From positions 248,001 through 312,000 of the forward strand of contig JBKEHH010000001.1 of assembly GCA_046710535.1 (NCBI GenBank): a stretch of DNA of 64,000 bases. The letters are read 5' to 3'. Of the stretch, positions 8,235-16,430 are shown one piece after another. Each line of letters opens with the position of its first letter. Position 1 is the stretch's first letter. The notes beneath the pieces are model-generated. The model ran no database searches. It was not told the DNA's origin and saw only the letters and a list, made by a program, of their open reading frames with translations. Origin of the DNA: CAWVSB01 sp046710535. GTDB taxonomy: Bacteria; Pseudomonadota; Gammaproteobacteria; Pseudomonadales; CAWVSB01. The position numbers and the translations under genes are program-made.

Positions 8235-9332
8235 CTATCCGTCCTCTTTTCGTTGTAGTAATACGCCGCTTTCAAGGTGTTGGGTATAGGGAAACTGGTC
8301 AAAAAATGCTGTTTTTATAATAGTATGACTTTGGCACAGTATTGCCAAGTTATCTGCTAGAGTCTGCGGATTGCAAGATATATATAAAATATTATCAAAT
8401 CGTTGAGCCAGCTTTAATGTCTCATCGTCTAAGCCCGCACGTGGTGGGTCTACCAATATAGTGGATAAATCAAAGCTATCTAAGTCTATGTCTTTGAGGC
8501 GACGAAATTCTCTTTCTTTATTCCAGGCACTGGTGAATTCCTCACTCGACATGCGTAGCATAGTGATATTTTCGACAACATTAGCTTGGCAATTGTGATT
8601 TGCCGCCGCCACTGACGATTTTGAAATTTCGGTAGCAAGAACACGATCAAACTTAGCCGCTAGAGGAATGGTAAAGTTACCATTGCCGCAATATAGCTCT
8701 AGTAAGTCGCCAGTAATATTATCGCAGCAACTTAAAGCCCAGTTGATCATCTCAACATTGATTGCCGCATTAGGTTGAGTAAAAGCGTTTTCAAATTGAC
8801 GATATATATATTCGCGGTTATCAATAATTAGTTTTTCAGTGACAAAATCATCACCAATAACAATTTTTTGCTTTCGTGCGCGGCCAATAATCTTAATGTT
8901 TAGCGCATCGCTAAGCTTGGTGGCTTCAATACTCCAGTTTTCGTCTAGCCTTTTGTGATACAGCAAACTCACCAGCATATCGCCTGAAGTGGTACTTAAA
9001 AACTCTACTTGGAATAGTTTGTAGCGCAGCTCTTCATTCACTTGTAGTTGTTCGCGCAGCAGCGGCATTAGCTTAGTGATAGTTTTACTAGCAATAGGAA
9101 AATCGTGTATCTCGACGGGCTCTTTTGGGCTGTCTTTCTTAAACATTACATAGTTAAGCCGGTTTTCGTCATGCCACATACGAAACTCAGCGCGCATACG
9201 ATAATGGCTCTTTGGCGAGATAAATACCTGCGGCTCAGTAAAATCCAACTGATCAAATAACGGGCGGTATTGGGCCAGTTTGTCAGTTAGTAGTTGTTCA
9301 TAGTTAGCAGGATTAAAAGTAGATAATGGCAT
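8235..9332 (-). CDS. trmA: tRNA (uracil-5-)-methyltransferase
   Basis: A 365-residue enzyme, almost exactly the length of E. coli TrmA (366). It methylates U54 of the tRNA T-loop with S-adenosylmethionine. The SAM-binding segment LLELYCGNGNFTIPLA is near residue 215. The acidic motif LVDPPRAGLD and the catalytic-Cys motif YISCNPQTL, typical of the TrmA/RlmCD group, are near the C terminus. The family iron-sulfur Cys cluster of RlmC/D proteins is absent, which favours TrmA. It is on the minus strand, diverges from galE, and is followed by phhB with a one-base gap. Confidence 0.93.
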   Translation of the reverse strand: MPLSTFNPANYEQLLTDKLAQYRPLFDQLDFTEPQVFISPKSHYRMRAEFRMWHDENRLNYVMFKKDSPKEPVEIHDFPIASKTITKLMPLLREQLQVNEELRYKLFQVEFLSTTSGDMLVSLLYHKRLDENWSIEATKLSDALNIKIIGRARKQKIVIGDDFVTEKLIIDNREYIYRQFENAFTQPNAAINVEMINWALSCCDNITGDLLELYCGNGNFTIPLAAKFDRVLATEISKSSVAAANHNCQANVVENITMLRMSSEEFTSAWNKEREFRRLKDIDLDSFDLSTILVDPPRAGLDDETLKLAQRFDNILYISCNPQTLADNLAILCQSHTIIKTAFFDQFPYTQHLESGVLLQRKEDG

Positions 9333-9428
9333 TAGGTTCTTACGTTTACCGAGTAGGGTGCGTATTATATGGGAAAAGATTTAAGAAGGTAGCTCCAAAA
9401 GAGCGCAAGCATATTAAAAGGACATTTA

Positions 9429-10439
9429 ATGAAGATTTTAGTAACAGGCGGAGCGGGTTATATCGGCAGCCACACCTGTGTTGAGCTACTTGCTTTAGGA
9501 CATGACGTCCTCATTTTCGATAATTTGTCTAACAGCTCATTAGTGGCAATAGACCGCATTAACGAGCTAAGCCCCAAAGCGGCTGAGTTTATTAAAGGCG
9601 ATGTGCTTGATAAAGCGGCTTTGGCCGATTTATTCAGTCAGTGCGATATAGATGCAGTGATTCATTTTGCCGGCCTAAAAGCGGTTGGGGAGTCTGTGGA
9701 ACAACCGCTGCGGTATTATCAAAATAACGTGGTAGGCACATTTCAGCTTTGCGAAGCGATGATTCAAGCGAATGTATTCAGTATTATTTTTAGCTCATCA
9801 GCCACCGTTTACGGCGATCCTGCAAGCTGCCCAATTACTGAAGGTTTCCCGTTATCTGCCACCAACCCATACGGTTGGTCAAAGCTTATGGTTGAACAAG
9901 TGCTAACTGACATGCAAAAGTCAGATCCGCGCTGGAATATCACCTTATTACGTTATTTCAACCCAGTAGGCGCCCATCACAGCGGCCGCATCGGAGAAGA
10001 CCCGTCTGATATTCCTAATAACCTAATGCCGTTTATTACTCAGGTGGCAGTGGGTAAGCGTAAGTGTTTGTCAGTATTCGGTGGTGATTACCCAACGCCA
10101 GATGGCACCGGCGTGCGAGATTACATTCACGTCGTCGATTTAGCCAAAGGGCATATAGCCGCCTTAGATAAGCTACAAGGCTCAGGGCAGTGCGCGGTAT
10201 ACAACTTAGGTACAGGGCAGGGTTATTCGGTATTGGATATGGTTAAAGCCTTAGAGCGTGCTTCTGGTAAAACTATTGCCTATGAAATTGTAGACCGCCG
10301 TGCGGGTGATGTCGCTCAGTGTTACTCAGATGCGTCTTTGGCGCTTGCTGAGTTGGGGTGGAAAGCGCAGGCTACTATTGAGGATATGGTTGAGGATTCT
10401 TGGCGCTGGCAGGAGAATAATCCCGATGGATATCGCTAG
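9429..10439 (+). CDS. galE: UDP-glucose 4-epimerase
   Basis: A 336-residue extended short-chain dehydrogenase that interconverts UDP-glucose and UDP-galactose with bound NAD+. The N-terminal Rossmann motif is GGAGYIGSH, and the catalytic Ser/Tyr/Lys context is FSSSATVYGDP followed by YGWSK near residues 148-152. The GalE-type segments NYFNPVGAH-like (YFNPVGAHHSG) and VRDYIHVVDLAKGH are present. A clear AAAGGACA ribosome site precedes the ATG. It supplies UDP-sugars for surface polysaccharide. No other sugar-nucleotide gene is adjacent; the next gene converges from the other strand after 40 bp. Confidence 0.93.
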   Translation: MKILVTGGAGYIGSHTCVELLALGHDVLIFDNLSNSSLVAIDRINELSPKAAEFIKGDVLDKAALADLFSQCDIDAVIHFAGLKAVGESVEQPLRYYQNNVVGTFQLCEAMIQANVFSIIFSSSATVYGDPASCPITEGFPLSATNPYGWSKLMVEQVLTDMQKSDPRWNITLLRYFNPVGAHHSGRIGEDPSDIPNNLMPFITQVAVGKRKCLSVFGGDYPTPDGTGVRDYIHVVDLAKGHIAALDKLQGSGQCAVYNLGTGQGYSVLDMVKALERASGKTIAYEIVDRRAGDVAQCYSDASLALAELGWKAQATIEDMVEDSWRWQENNPDGYR

Positions 10440-10479
10440 GCCAGATTTCATGTAATGGCGAAAACTGACTAAATAAACC

Positions 10480-11451
10480 TTACTTATTTCGGCTAGCCCA
10501 CCATCCCTTAGCAATATAAACAGCGTCGTCCTGACTGTTAGCAATCCCGTGAGCCAACAAAACAACGCCCGTAGTATTAACAATAATATTTTCACCTAGC
10601 GAATCTTGCACATTGTTTGACCATAGCGAGGCCACATACTCAGCACTAGGTAAAACATCAGCCGGCTTAGCGCTAAGCGAGCGTTTCCAAATTTCATTAA
10701 CCGCCACACCGTCTTCAACCATAAACAATTTACTATCTGCCTCTAGTCTAATTTCAGCCTCACCATTGTGCCCTTTAAACGAAACACTATTCTTTTGCCC
10801 TAACAATACAGATGCCTGTTGATGAGCCGGCGCATAGTTAGGGTGAAAAATACCTTGTAGCGAAGTGGGGGCTATAAACGGATTAAACAGTCGTGCCATG
10901 CTATGAACACTAGACCGCAGGGCTAGCAGTCTTTTCAGTTCTAGCAACGAAGTTAATTGTGGGCTAAAGCAATGGGACGGCATAAAAGAAAAATTGGTTT
11001 GATTTAGATTTTTTTCAATTTCATTCCAATCTCGGCATGGAGTGATATTTAATGCTGTTAAAGCATTCTCTGTATATAAACGATCATTAGATGTGCCTAA
11101 GGCACCATGCATAAATACGCGTAAACCATTTTGGGCTAGTAACAGCGCGCTCAAAAGATACCAAGGGTGTTGCGTTTTTTTACCAGCGTAGCTGGGCCAG
11201 TCAATATCTACCGCGATTTTTGGAGCATTGATATGCTCACGGGCCGCTAAGGTGAAACCTGCAAGTTCTTCAGGTGTTTCTTCTTTTACTCGCAACAAGG
11301 CTAAGAATGCGCCTAGCTGCACATCCTCTACTTGCTTGGCTAAGATCATTTTCATAGCTAGATATGCTTGCTCTTGATCTAATGCTCGGCTGCCTGTTTT
11401 GCCTTTGCCAAGTATTTTTATAAAGCTAGAAAATTCTATTGGGTTTGTCAT
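10480..11451 (-). CDS. YbiB-like (TrpD2) protein of the anthranilate phosphoribosyltransferase family
   Basis: A 323-residue protein with the anthranilate phosphoribosyltransferase/nucleoside phosphorylase fold, most like the YbiB (TrpD2) group. The N-terminal helical segment has GRALDQEQAYLAMKMIL-type spacing (TGSRALDQEQAYLAMKM) and the shorter QLGAFLALLRVKEETPEEL. A central RLFNPFIAP and a late EIRLEADSKLFMVEDG follow. YbiB proteins bind nucleic acid rather than making tryptophan, so I do not call it trpD. I use the ATG at 11451, 17 bases after tusE ends; the longer in-frame start would overlap tusE. The position downstream of tusE matches Pseudomonas gene order. Confidence 0.78.
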   Translation of the reverse strand: MTNPIEFSSFIKILGKGKTGSRALDQEQAYLAMKMILAKQVEDVQLGAFLALLRVKEETPEELAGFTLAAREHINAPKIAVDIDWPSYAGKKTQHPWYLLSALLLAQNGLRVFMHGALGTSNDRLYTENALTALNITPCRDWNEIEKNLNQTNFSFMPSHCFSPQLTSLLELKRLLALRSSVHSMARLFNPFIAPTSLQGIFHPNYAPAHQQASVLLGQKNSVSFKGHNGEAEIRLEADSKLFMVEDGVAVNEIWKRSLSAKPADVLPSAEYVASLWSNNVQDSLGENIIVNTTGVVLLAHGIANSQDDAVYIAKGWWASRNK

Positions 11452-11467
11452 TGTGCTTCTTAAATGG

Positions 11468-11788
11468 TTATAAACAATTTTCGGGTCTCGGTAGGCCCGC
11501 AATTTTCGCAGCAATTTTCGCGGGGCTGCCAGGGAATAGTTTAAGTAAATAAATACTGTTTAAATCGGGCTTATGTAACTGTAGTTTCAAGTATTTAACT
11601 AATGGGCGCATTGCTGGTGACAGTTGATATTCACTATAAAAATCACGCAGTGCGATTATTACATCCCAGTGCTCGTGTGTTAGTTCAATGTGTTCGTTAT
11701 TAGCAAGTACGGCGGCGACTTGTTTATCCCATTGTTTGAGATCGACAACGAAGCCTTCTTTATCAAGTTTTATAGTCAGCTCACTCAC
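11468..11788 (-). CDS. tusE: Sulfur-relay protein TusE (DsrC family)
   Basis: A 106-residue DsrC/TusE-family protein. It accepts persulfide sulfur from the TusBCD complex and hands it to MnmA for 2-thiolation of the wobble uridine of Lys, Glu and Gln tRNAs. The family C-terminal arm is visible as LPRPENCL, with the sulfur-carrying penultimate Cys105. The second, upstream Cys of dissimilatory-type DsrC is absent, consistent with a tRNA role rather than sulfur oxidation. It lies four bases downstream of tusB in the same operon. Confidence 0.93.
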   Translation of the reverse strand: MSELTIKLDKEGFVVDLKQWDKQVAAVLANNEHIELTHEHWDVIIALRDFYSEYQLSPAMRPLVKYLKLQLHKPDLNSIYLLKLFPGSPAKIAAKIAGLPRPENCL

Positions 11789-11792
11789 CTTG

Positions 11793-12080
11793 TTAAAACC
11801 AACTCTGGGTGGATTTACAGCTTACGACTAACTCTACAAATTTGTTATGGCTGACTAGATTGAAATTGCCTGCGACTTTATCGCCTATACCTCTTCCGTC
11901 TGCGTCGGCCTTTAATACGCTGCAGCGGTCGCCCAGTGTTATTAGCCGCTCAAGGTCCAACACGACGTTGTATACACCGTCTTCGATTAATAATAGGCAG
12001 TCAGTGCTACCAATAACCGCAAGGCATTGAGCTAGTGCAGAAGAGTCAGTTGAGGCTTTATTTACAGTATGAAGAATCAT
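11793..12080 (-). CDS. tusB: Sulfur-relay protein TusB (DsrH family)
   Basis: A 95-residue DsrH/TusB-like subunit of the TusBCD heterohexamer. The start ILHTVNKAS and the segment CLLLIEDGVYNVV match the family pattern of a small alpha/beta DsrE-fold protein with a LLxxDGVY strand. TusB does not carry the transferred sulfur itself in E. coli. Position between tusC and tusE, with no spacer to tusC and four bases to tusE, strongly supports the call. Confidence 0.9.
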   Translation of the reverse strand: MILHTVNKASTDSSALAQCLAVIGSTDCLLLIEDGVYNVVLDLERLITLGDRCSVLKADADGRGIGDKVAGNFNLVSHNKFVELVVSCKSTQSWF

Positions 12081-12452
12081 CTAAAAGCTCAGTACTAAGT
12101 CTTGGGCCGTCATTATTTCATTAACCTCTTTAGCGCTAATTATGCTAATCCCAGCAATAAGCTCATCAGCATTGATGCACCGTTTAGCAAGCTCTTCTGC
12201 GGTGACATAGAGTTTATCTATTTCGTATAGAGATGCGGCGTTCCAGCTGCTATTAATAGCTTTGCCGGTAGTTAAGTTAGTTTGTTCTGCGGCTAACAAT
12301 TGCCACACACCTTCGCCGCTAAAGTATACACATACTGACTGATCGAAGGCGGCGACTGCGAATGCGGTATCTAATGCTTCTCTGGCGAGGTTGCCTTTAG
12401 CGGGAGCTTGACTGCATACGACGAGGATTTTTTTAGTTTGGGTAGCTGTCAT
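12081..12452 (-). CDS. tusC: Sulfur-relay protein TusC (DsrF family)
   Basis: A 123-residue DsrF/TusC-like subunit of the TusBCD complex. The segment PAKGNLAREALDTAFAVAAF followed by VYFSGEGVWQLL is typical of the family. I choose the ATG at 12452 because GGAG sits about seven bases upstream; a TTG four codons earlier would overlap tusD. It lies one base after the tusD stop and directly abuts tusB, so the genes are translationally close. Confidence 0.9.
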   Translation of the reverse strand: MTATQTKKILVVCSQAPAKGNLAREALDTAFAVAAFDQSVCVYFSGEGVWQLLAAEQTNLTTGKAINSSWNAASLYEIDKLYVTAEELAKRCINADELIAGISIISAKEVNEIMTAQDLVLSF

Positions 12453-12453
12453 A

Positions 12454-12846
12454 TCATGCTCCAAACGTTATTGTTCTATCACATGTAAGGCTTGCTTCCA
12501 CTAGTTCGCCTAAACCAGCTATTTGATAGATGGTGTTTAGATTAGCGCTTTGTAGCTCATGTCGCAGTGCTTCAGCTTGATCATGGATGCCGCGTCGGCT
12601 GGCCGATGAGATACAACTGACTAATTTAATATTTTCTTCAGTGGCAAAATCAGCCCAAAGCTTGCCTGGAAACTGCTCATCTTGCGCCGGGATTGAAAGT
12701 GCGGTGCTATTAAATACGCCATCGTGATAAAAGAAGGCCTGATAAATTTCGTGACCTGATATTATAGCTGCTTTGGAAAACGCTAGGGCGCTTATAGCGC
12801 TTTGGCTAGAGTATGGGCTTCCATGAATGATGACAGATATTTTCAT
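12454..12846 (-). CDS. tusD: Sulfur-relay protein TusD (DsrE family)
   Basis: A 130-residue DsrE/TusD-family subunit that receives sulfur from TusA and passes it to TusE. The catalytic Cys is visible as Cys78 in VSCISSASRRG, the same residue number as in E. coli TusD. The N terminus ISVIIHGSPYSSQSA matches the family start, so no later start is plausible. The ATG follows almost immediately after the T-tract of a strong terminator at 12852-12882, and no ribosome-binding site is visible in the short A/T stretch between. How it is transcribed and translated is therefore odd (see findings). Confidence 0.92.
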   Translation of the reverse strand: MKISVIIHGSPYSSQSAISALAFSKAAIISGHEIYQAFFYHDGVFNSTALSIPAQDEQFPGKLWADFATEENIKLVSCISSASRRGIHDQAEALRHELQSANLNTIYQIAGLGELVEASLTCDRTITFGA

Positions 12847-12851
12847 TATAT

Positions 12852-12882
12852 AAAAAAGCCCCTCAGCAAAACTGAGAGGCTT
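12852..12882 (-). terminator. Rho-independent terminator after yccA
   Basis: On the minus strand an 11-base arm AAGCCTCTCAG pairs, with one mismatch, with CTGAGGGGCTT across a five-base loop and runs into a T tract. It follows the yccA stop by 18 bases and ends only five bases before the tusD ATG, so it probably ends or attenuates yccA transcription before tusD. Confidence 0.85.
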
Positions 12883-12900
12883 CCATAGTATCGCCTTGGT

Positions 12901-13572
12901 TTAGTCGTTGCTCATTACACCTAAAAGATGTAGTAAGTGCACAAACAAGTTATAAATATTTAAATATAAAGAAACTGTTGCACGAATGTAGTTAGTCTCA
13001 CCACCATGAATGATACGACTGGTATCAAACAAGATTAAACCAGACATGATCAAGATAATGGCTGATGAAACCGCTAGCGACAACGCAGGGATTTGAAAAA
13101 AGATATTAGCGATGCTAGCTATTACCGCAACAAGTAAGCCGACGAATAAAAATCCACCCATAAAAGAGAAGTCTTTACGTGTTACTAAGGCGTAGCCAGA
13201 TAGACCAAAAAAGATAATTGCTGTACCGCCAAGTGCTTTTAATACTAGTGCAGGGCCGTGAGCCATTGCCATGTAGTACGTTAGCATTGGGCCGAGGGAC
13301 AGCCCCATTAGGCCAGTAAAAGCAAATATCGCGATTATTCCTTTACCGCTATCGGCTGTTTTATTAACAACAAACAGCAGGCCAAAAGCGCCAAACATAC
13401 ACACTATACCGGCCATATGGCTTAAGTTAATTGCCATGCCAATGCTAGCTGTAATAGCACTAAATAGCAGGGTCAGGCCAAGAAGCATATATGTATTCTT
13501 AAGTACTTTGTTTACTTCAACGCCAGTTTGGCTCGAACTAAATGTCGCATCGATTGATGATTTGTGTTGCAT
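12901..13572 (-). CDS. yccA: Bax inhibitor-1/YccA family inner-membrane protein
   Basis: A 223-residue multi-spanning membrane protein of the BI-1/YccA family. E. coli YccA binds and modulates the membrane protease FtsH. After a 25-residue soluble N terminus there are about seven hydrophobic segments between residues 25 and 215. The family segment GLSLGPMLTYYM lies in the middle, and the conserved DTSRIIHGGETNYIRATVSLYLNIYNLFVHLL-like end appears near the C terminus (key residues D183, R186, Y195 and N205, approximate). Position upstream of tusDCBE matches Pseudomonas order. It diverges from the ParA gene across a 287-bp gap. Confidence 0.9.
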   Translation of the reverse strand: MQHKSSIDATFSSSQTGVEVNKVLKNTYMLLGLTLLFSAITASIGMAINLSHMAGIVCMFGAFGLLFVVNKTADSGKGIIAIFAFTGLMGLSLGPMLTYYMAMAHGPALVLKALGGTAIIFFGLSGYALVTRKDFSFMGGFLFVGLLVAVIASIANIFFQIPALSLAVSSAIILIMSGLILFDTSRIIHGGETNYIRATVSLYLNIYNLFVHLLHLLGVMSND

Positions 13573-13779
13573 TGTCGTCTCCTAAAAGATCATTGCGGTT
13601 ACAGGTGTTAATAATAGGGGCGAACCCAGTAAAATCAAGAGATTAATGAATATTTACAACCCCTATTAACGTATGGTTATAAGACCATTTTAGTTAGAAA
13701 AAGTTTAGTTTTTCAGCTGCTGTTAATCATTGATTGCTAGAATTTAGCAAAATGGCCGTAAACGTAGTTGCTGGATCGG

Positions 13780-13808
13780 TTGGCTTTTATCGGTTTCGGT
13801 ATTATATT
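13780..13808 (+). promoter_or_regulatory. Candidate sigma-70 promoter for the ParA gene
   Basis: TTGGCT at 13780-13785 and TATATT at 13803-13808 are 17 bases apart. A transcript would start near 13816, giving a leader of about 45 bases to the ParA ATG at 13860. The -35 match is only moderate. The rest of the 287-bp divergent gap (13573-13859) shows no other clear feature. Confidence 0.4.
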
Positions 13809-13859
13809 TGTAAGTCTAGATAATTGTTTATCCTAAGAAGGACCTTAAGGGGCGGTTAT

Positions 13860-14546
13860 ATGTTTACTGTAATGGTGGTTAATTCAAAAGGTGGCGCCGG
13901 TAAGACTACGTTGTCTACCAATATCGCTAGTTATTATGCAAAGTCTAATTATAAAACCGCTTTGATTGATTACGATAGTCAGGGTTCTAGTACTTTTTGG
14001 CTCAAACGTCGACCAGAAACTGCTCCGCCAATTCAATCGATTGCAGCCTACAAGCCCGACACCAATGTAACCCATAGCTGGTTTTTACGCCCAGAGGTGA
14101 ATACTCAGCGGGTAGTTGTCGATAGTCCGTCAGGTTTAGATGTAGCGACTTTTAGAAATAATTTTTCTCAAGCCGATGCGATTATTATTCCGGTGCTGCC
14201 ATCAGCTATTGATATCCACGCCGTGTCACATTTTATTGCTGACTTATTATTGATTGCTAAAGTTAATAAAAGTGATGGTCGGATGGTAGTGATTGCTAAT
14301 AGGGCGCGTAAAAATACTCTAGTATATCAGCAGCTAGAAAAGTTCTTAAACTCACTAGGTATTGCATTTATTACTACTCTGAGAGATACGCAAAATTACG
14401 TCAAAGCAAGCGAGTTGGGGTTAGGTATCTTTGAAATGGAAGGCGGTATAGTGCATAGAGACCTTGAAACTTGGCAACCATTATTAGCCTGGTTAGATCA
14501 CCGAGCTCAGCTGGCTAATCAAGGCGCTCATACCCGTTTAGGCTAA
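13860..14546 (+). CDS. ParA/MinD-family ATPase, orphan (no ParB nearby)
   Basis: A 228-residue P-loop ATPase. The deviant Walker A motif KGGAGKTT is at residues 8-15, with the signature Lys. The Walker A' segment LIDYDSQGSSTFWL and the Walker B-like VVVDSPSGLD follow. Such proteins position DNA, protein clusters or flagella/chemotaxis arrays by ATP-driven patterning on the nucleoid or membrane. There is no partner gene, no parS-like repeat and no amphipathic MinD-type C terminus here, so the cargo is unknown. The start at 13860 has AAGGGG at good spacing; an in-frame extension 12 codons upstream lacks one. A terminator follows 22 bases after the stop. Confidence 0.82.
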   Translation: MFTVMVVNSKGGAGKTTLSTNIASYYAKSNYKTALIDYDSQGSSTFWLKRRPETAPPIQSIAAYKPDTNVTHSWFLRPEVNTQRVVVDSPSGLDVATFRNNFSQADAIIIPVLPSAIDIHAVSHFIADLLLIAKVNKSDGRMVVIANRARKNTLVYQQLEKFLNSLGIAFITTLRDTQNYVKASELGLGIFEMEGGIVHRDLETWQPLLAWLDHRAQLANQGAHTRLG

Positions 14547-14567
14547 CGCCCAAGTTGTTAGATAATT

Positions 14568-14592
14568 AAGCCCGCTCTTTAGCGGGCTTTTT
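14568..14592 (+). terminator. Rho-independent terminator after the ParA gene
   Basis: Arms AGCCCGCT and AGCGGGCT pair around a CTTT loop and are followed by a run of T. It ends the single-gene ParA transcript. Confidence 0.9.
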
Positions 14593-14712
14593 GGTTTAGA
14601 GGTGTAAATATAGAGGCCATTACTGTTTTTAAAATTTATTTTTCAGCAAACAGATAGAATAAGCTAGGTAGGACTGCTGAGTTTAAGCACTGCAGTTTAT
14701 GAACAGGAGGTC

Positions 14713-14742
14713 AAAAAAAAGGGCCTTTCTTTTGAAAGGCCC
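14713..14742 (-). terminator. Rho-independent terminator of tRNA-Ser
   Basis: Read on the minus strand, the nine-base arms GGGCCTTTC and GAAAGGCCC close a four-A loop and lead into eight T residues. It begins six bases after the tRNA CCA end, so the tRNA is probably a single-gene transcript. Confidence 0.92.
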
Positions 14743-14748
14743 TAATTA

Positions 14749-14839
14749 TGGTGGTGGGGCAGGGATTCGAACCCTGGATAGGCTACAAACCTATGCTGGT
14801 TTTCAAGACCAGTGCATTCAGCCGCTCTGCCACCCCACC
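14749..14839 (-). tRNA. tRNA-Ser (anticodon UGA)
   Basis: A 91-base tRNA with a long variable arm, as expected for serine. The acceptor arms GGTGGGG and CCCCACC pair fully. The anticodon loop CTTGAAA between CTGGT and ACCAG carries UGA, which reads UCA and other UCN codons. The T-loop GGTTCGAATCC is intact and CCA is encoded. The base before CCA (discriminator) is A, whereas tRNA-Ser of E. coli has G73. The 234 bases between it and the NSS transporter gene hold its promoter and nothing else I recognise. Confidence 0.95.
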
Positions 14840-14962
14840 TAAACTTTAATGCATTTATAAAGCTGCATTACACTTGAACTACCTACAGGCAGTGTAGAAA
14901 CCTATTCCTGCTTTTAAGACTTTCGCATTAAACGACTATGCGAGCTTTGCTGCGAAGGCGCG

Positions 14963-14990
14963 ATTATACCCACCTTAGTTCAGGACTCAA
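14963..14990 (-). promoter_or_regulatory. Promoter of tRNA-Ser
   Basis: On the minus strand TTGAGT (14990-14985) and a perfect TATAAT (14968-14963) are 16 bases apart. The bases after the -10 box are CGCGCC, a G+C-rich discriminator typical of stable-RNA promoters under stringent control. The predicted start near 14956 gives a precursor leader of about 115 bases. Confidence 0.7.
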
Positions 14991-15073
14991 TAGTTGAATA
15001 AGGAACTTGCTGCTTTTTTTTCAATGTGTTCCCATTGAGCGCTGTTTTAAAATAAAAATACTGAGGTTTTTTA

Positions 15074-16420
15074 ATGTCTCAAGACTCTTTACATGGCAAA
15101 TGGCGAAATCGATGGACGTTTATTCTAGCTGCTTCTGGTTCAGCTATCGGTTTAGGTAATATATGGAAATTTCCTTATATAGCTGGAGAAAACGGGGGAG
15201 GTGCTTTTGTCTTAGTGTATTTACTGTGTATTTCACTCATTGCACTGCCGGTATTAATTGCTGAAGTGTCGATTGGTAAAGCGACACGCCTAAGTCCGAT
15301 TAATTCGATTAGGTTACTCTCTGAGCGGGCTAAGGCCAGTAGGTATTGGGTGCTGTGTGGTTGGGGCGCTGTTATTGCAGGCTTTTTAATCTTATCCTTT
15401 TATATAGTGGTGGCTGGTTGGAGTCTCCATTATGTTTTATTGTCGGTGCAAGGTGCCTTTAAAGGGCTCAATGGATCTTCATCTGGTGCACTTTTCGGCA
15501 ATTTCTTAGCCAGCCCCAGTTTAGTGTTGGGCTATTCGACGGTGTTTTTAGCGGCGACGATGTTCTGTTTGGGCAAAGGTATAGAAAAAGGCATTGCGAC
15601 GACGATTAATGTTGCCATGCCTTCTTTGGCTGCGCTGCTTGTTTTACTGGTTATTTATGGTGCGGTAGAAGGTGACTTTAACAGCGCGATTGATTTTTTG
15701 TTTATACCGGACTTTAGCAAGCTGACGTTTAATTCCATGTTAGTGGCCTTAGGGCATTCGTTTTTTACCTTGGGCCTGGGTGCTGGAGCGATGATGATTT
15801 ATGGCGCATATATGCCAGACGATGTATCAATTACTAAAGCAGGCGTACAAATCGCGTTAACTGACACGCTGATAGCGTTAACCGCTGGTATGGCAATATT
15901 CCCTATTGTTTTTGCCAATGGTCTAGAGCCTGGCCAAGGTCCTGATTTAATCTTTATTGCTTTGCCGATAGCTTTTGGTGGGATGCCATTTGGCTCGGTT
16001 TTCGCCTGTTTGTTTTTCTTAATGCTTACCTGTGCAGCTTTTACATCAGCGATATCGATGGTTGAAAGCACAATGGCTTATATTGTTGAGTGTAAAGGCT
16101 ATACGCGTATGAAGGCAGCTAGAATTGTTGGCGTAATGGTTTGGTTAGTTGGCTTAGGCTCGGCGTTATCCTTTAATGTTATGTCTGATGTGACCCTGTT
16201 TGAGAAAAACTATTTTGACTTGGTCGACTATGTGACCACCAATATTTTACTGCCTTTAGTGAGCTTAGGAACAATTTGGTTTGCTAGCTGGGTGATGGCT
16301 GATAAAGATGTATTACGCATTTTCCCCGATGGTCGGTCGCCACTATTAGTTGTAGTAGGGCGCTGGGTCGCACCGCTTGGAATTGTGGTGATCTTTGCTA
16401 GTATTTTTGGTTTCTTATAA
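15074..16420 (+). CDS. Sodium-dependent transporter, neurotransmitter:sodium symporter (NSS/SNF) family
   Basis: A 448-residue integral membrane protein of the LeuT-type family, which couples sodium import to uptake of amino acids or related solutes. The first transmembrane segment carries the hallmark ASGSAIGLGNIWKFPY (about residues 19-34), which forms part of the sodium and substrate sites. Eleven hydrophobic helices follow, ending near the C terminus at PLGIVVIFASIFGFL. Eleven rather than twelve helices is common in bacterial members. The substrate cannot be inferred. GAGG precedes the ATG, and a perfect bidirectional terminator separates it from the convergent rne gene. Confidence 0.9.
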   Translation: MSQDSLHGKWRNRWTFILAASGSAIGLGNIWKFPYIAGENGGGAFVLVYLLCISLIALPVLIAEVSIGKATRLSPINSIRLLSERAKASRYWVLCGWGAVIAGFLILSFYIVVAGWSLHYVLLSVQGAFKGLNGSSSGALFGNFLASPSLVLGYSTVFLAATMFCLGKGIEKGIATTINVAMPSLAALLVLLVIYGAVEGDFNSAIDFLFIPDFSKLTFNSMLVALGHSFFTLGLGAGAMMIYGAYMPDDVSITKAGVQIALTDTLIALTAGMAIFPIVFANGLEPGQGPDLIFIALPIAFGGMPFGSVFACLFFLMLTCAAFTSAISMVESTMAYIVECKGYTRMKAARIVGVMVWLVGLGSALSFNVMSDVTLFEKNYFDLVDYVTTNILLPLVSLGTIWFASWVMADKDVLRIFPDGRSPLLVVVGRWVAPLGIVVIFASIFGFL

Positions 16421-16430
16421 GACTAGCGAT

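Noticed and set aside
10480..11451. Anthranilate phosphoribosyltransferase (trpD) for tryptophan synthesis
   Set aside because: The neighbours are tus genes, not trp genes, and the sequence resembles the YbiB/TrpD2 group rather than TrpD.
11468..12846. Dissimilatory sulfur oxidation genes (dsrEFH-dsrC)
   Set aside because: There is no dsrAB nearby, TusE has only the terminal Cys, and the arrangement matches the tRNA thiolation genes tusDCBE of Pseudomonas.
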